From contig JARROA010000010.1 of the NCBI GenBank assembly GCA_037384425.1, positions 59,578-123,577 on the forward strand: 64,000 bases of DNA. Direction: 5' to 3'. Shown here one piece after another: positions 63,169-64,000 of the stretch. Positions within the stretch are counted from its first letter, which is position 1. Every line of letters begins with the position of its first letter. This DNA comes from Thiodiazotropha sp037384425 (GTDB lineage: Bacteria > Pseudomonadota > Gammaproteobacteria > Chromatiales > Chromatiaceae). Made by a program: the position numbers and the translations under genes. The notes below the pieces were generated by a model that was given only the letters and a program-made list of their open reading frames with translations, was not told where the DNA came from and did not search any database.

Positions 63169-63556
63169 CCCCGGAGCGGATCCTGCGCGGTTCCGAATCA
63201 TCCGTTGGACATTTTGTCGCACACCCCATTTCAGGCTTAGGCGACGCACACTTCCATGGCTTCTAACGCGGAAGCACGGCGGATCAGACATGAGAGGCCT
63301 TCTCGCTCCTTGATGCTGCGGCGAGTCGCACACAGCACCCCGGCATCGGCACGGGGTGAAGCATTCTGACGCCGCTTGTATCCCGGCACTTTTTCAAGCC
63401 GACTCACTTAGGCAACGATCCTGCCAAATCAAACCCAAATTGCGAAGTCGCGTCCCAATTTAACGTAACTTTAACCCTCGCTTTGCATTGGTTTCACGCG
63501 CATTTGTTTATGCTTTGACCACAGCTGAAACGACTCTATCTCACCCGGAGCAAAGC
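63169..63556. other. Intergenic region
   Basis: No gene is supported. A hairpin CACCCCG/CGGGGTG (63336-63342 and 63352-63358) without a T-run may end the two-component operon. Confidence 0.4.
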
Positions 63557-63892
63557 ATGCACCACCCGACGTCTACCGTCCTCCCATACGAGGGACATAT
63601 TCCGATCAGGGTTGTCCTGAAATTCGTTGTCATGGCCGCCTTCGGAGCGCTCCTTATCGTTGCGCAGAGCCTTGCATTGTTGATCATCGTTGCCATTGGT
63701 GTCGTGATGACGATGGCGATTCAGGAGCGTATACACCGGCTGGATGCAAAGCAAACCGCCCCGGGCATGAGCGGCGACGGGCTTTACGTGGGCGATGGCG
63801 GTGCCTTCCCCGGAACACAACCGGAAGATCATGTCCGGAGCTCCCGTCCCAGCGTCATCGACGGCGGCAGCCTTGAGCGCCTTCGCCACTGA
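63557..63892 (+). CDS. Small membrane protein of unknown function
   Basis: The frame encodes 111 residues from the ATG at 63557 (GGAG about 7 nt upstream); upstream codons to 63488 add 23 unconserved residues. One or two hydrophobic segments (VVLKFVVMAAFGALLIVAQSLALLIIVAIGVVMTMAI) are followed by a polar tail with DGGAFPGTQPED. No known family. Confidence 0.55.
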   Translation: MHHPTSTVLPYEGHIPIRVVLKFVVMAAFGALLIVAQSLALLIIVAIGVVMTMAIQERIHRLDAKQTAPGMSGDGLYVGDGGAFPGTQPEDHVRSSRPSVIDGGSLERLRH

Positions 63893-64000
63893 ATAACCAA
63901 CGACCACACACGCTTGCATTACCAATAACACATGAGTTTGCTATCCCCCAACCTCTCTGTCCTCTCCGTTGACAGGGGCAGCGTCGCCGCGTTGCGTCGG

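Noticed and set aside
61552..63333. 593-codon frame opposite the two-component system
   Set aside because: Covers two clear genes in antisense; translation lacks motifs.
1..64000. CRISPR array, tRNA or rRNA genes, prophage
   Set aside because: No regularly spaced repeats, cloverleaf-like sequence, rRNA segments or phage genes were noticed on reading through the window.

Overview
The window is chromosomal DNA from a gammaproteobacterium. The gene order plsX-fabH-fabD-fabG-acpP-fabF-pabC-mltG-tmk-holB-pilZ-tatD with rpmF and yceD upstream is the classical gammaproteobacterial arrangement. A TusA/DsrE2 sulfur-carrier pair, a Na+-pumping oxaloacetate decarboxylase, a complete glycolate oxidase plus malate synthase G set, and a decayed fructose-1,6-bisphosphatase fragment fit a sulfur-oxidising, probably autotrophic lineage (free-living or symbiotic relatives of Sedimenticola or Thiodiazotropha). 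That taxonomic placement is inference. The sequence has a short run of 19 Ns at 28313-28331, so it comes from a scaffolded assembly.

Layout. 1-5.7 kb: the start of a DUF547 protein and a TVP38/TMEM64-flavoprotein fusion, an XRE regulator, and a PspA-like/membrane-protein pair closed by a strong terminator. 5.9-8.3 kb: a NemR-like TetR regulator, tusA and dsrE2 with two matching palindromic operators, then an ArsC-type phosphatase. 8.4-11.2 kb: a hybrid sensor kinase and a small exported protein. 11.4-22.8 kb: the minus-strand replication and fatty-acid block. 22.9-27 kb: oadGAB lying between yceD and the divergent maf gene. 27-43 kb: mostly housekeeping and hypothetical genes. These include an HDOD protein, an unusual REC/degenerate-GGDEF/coiled-coil/transmembrane protein, a DUF2914 protein, a YugP-like metallopeptidase, two RRM-type proteins, class I aldolase, HtpX and an fbp remnant at 37.9 kb. 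42-57.5 kb: a two-carbon/three-carbon metabolism island (glxR, amidase, TRAP transporter dctPQM, D-2-hydroxyacid dehydrogenase, glcDEF, a cytosolic NMT1-like protein, glcB). A 264-bp nested-palindrome MITE-like element sits in its centre. 57.5-64 kb: an exported VWA protein, a Cache-HAMP protein lacking an output domain, a PATAN-like protein, a two-component system and a small membrane protein.

How the parts work together. The two-carbon island could oxidise glycolate (GlcDEF) to glyoxylate, then either condense it with acetyl-CoA (GlcB) or process reduced C3 acids through GlxR and the hydroxypyruvate/glyoxylate reductase. This is the chemistry a Calvin-cycle organism needs for 2-phosphoglycolate salvage, and the TRAP system may import a related 2-oxo or hydroxy acid. 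The most distinctive regulatory signal is the pair of TAGACCG-type palindromes. One lies in the spacer of the tetR promoter and the other is upstream of tusA-dsrE2, which suggests an electrophile- or oxidant-sensing switch on a sulfur-trafficking module. No CRISPR array, tRNA, rRNA or prophage was seen.
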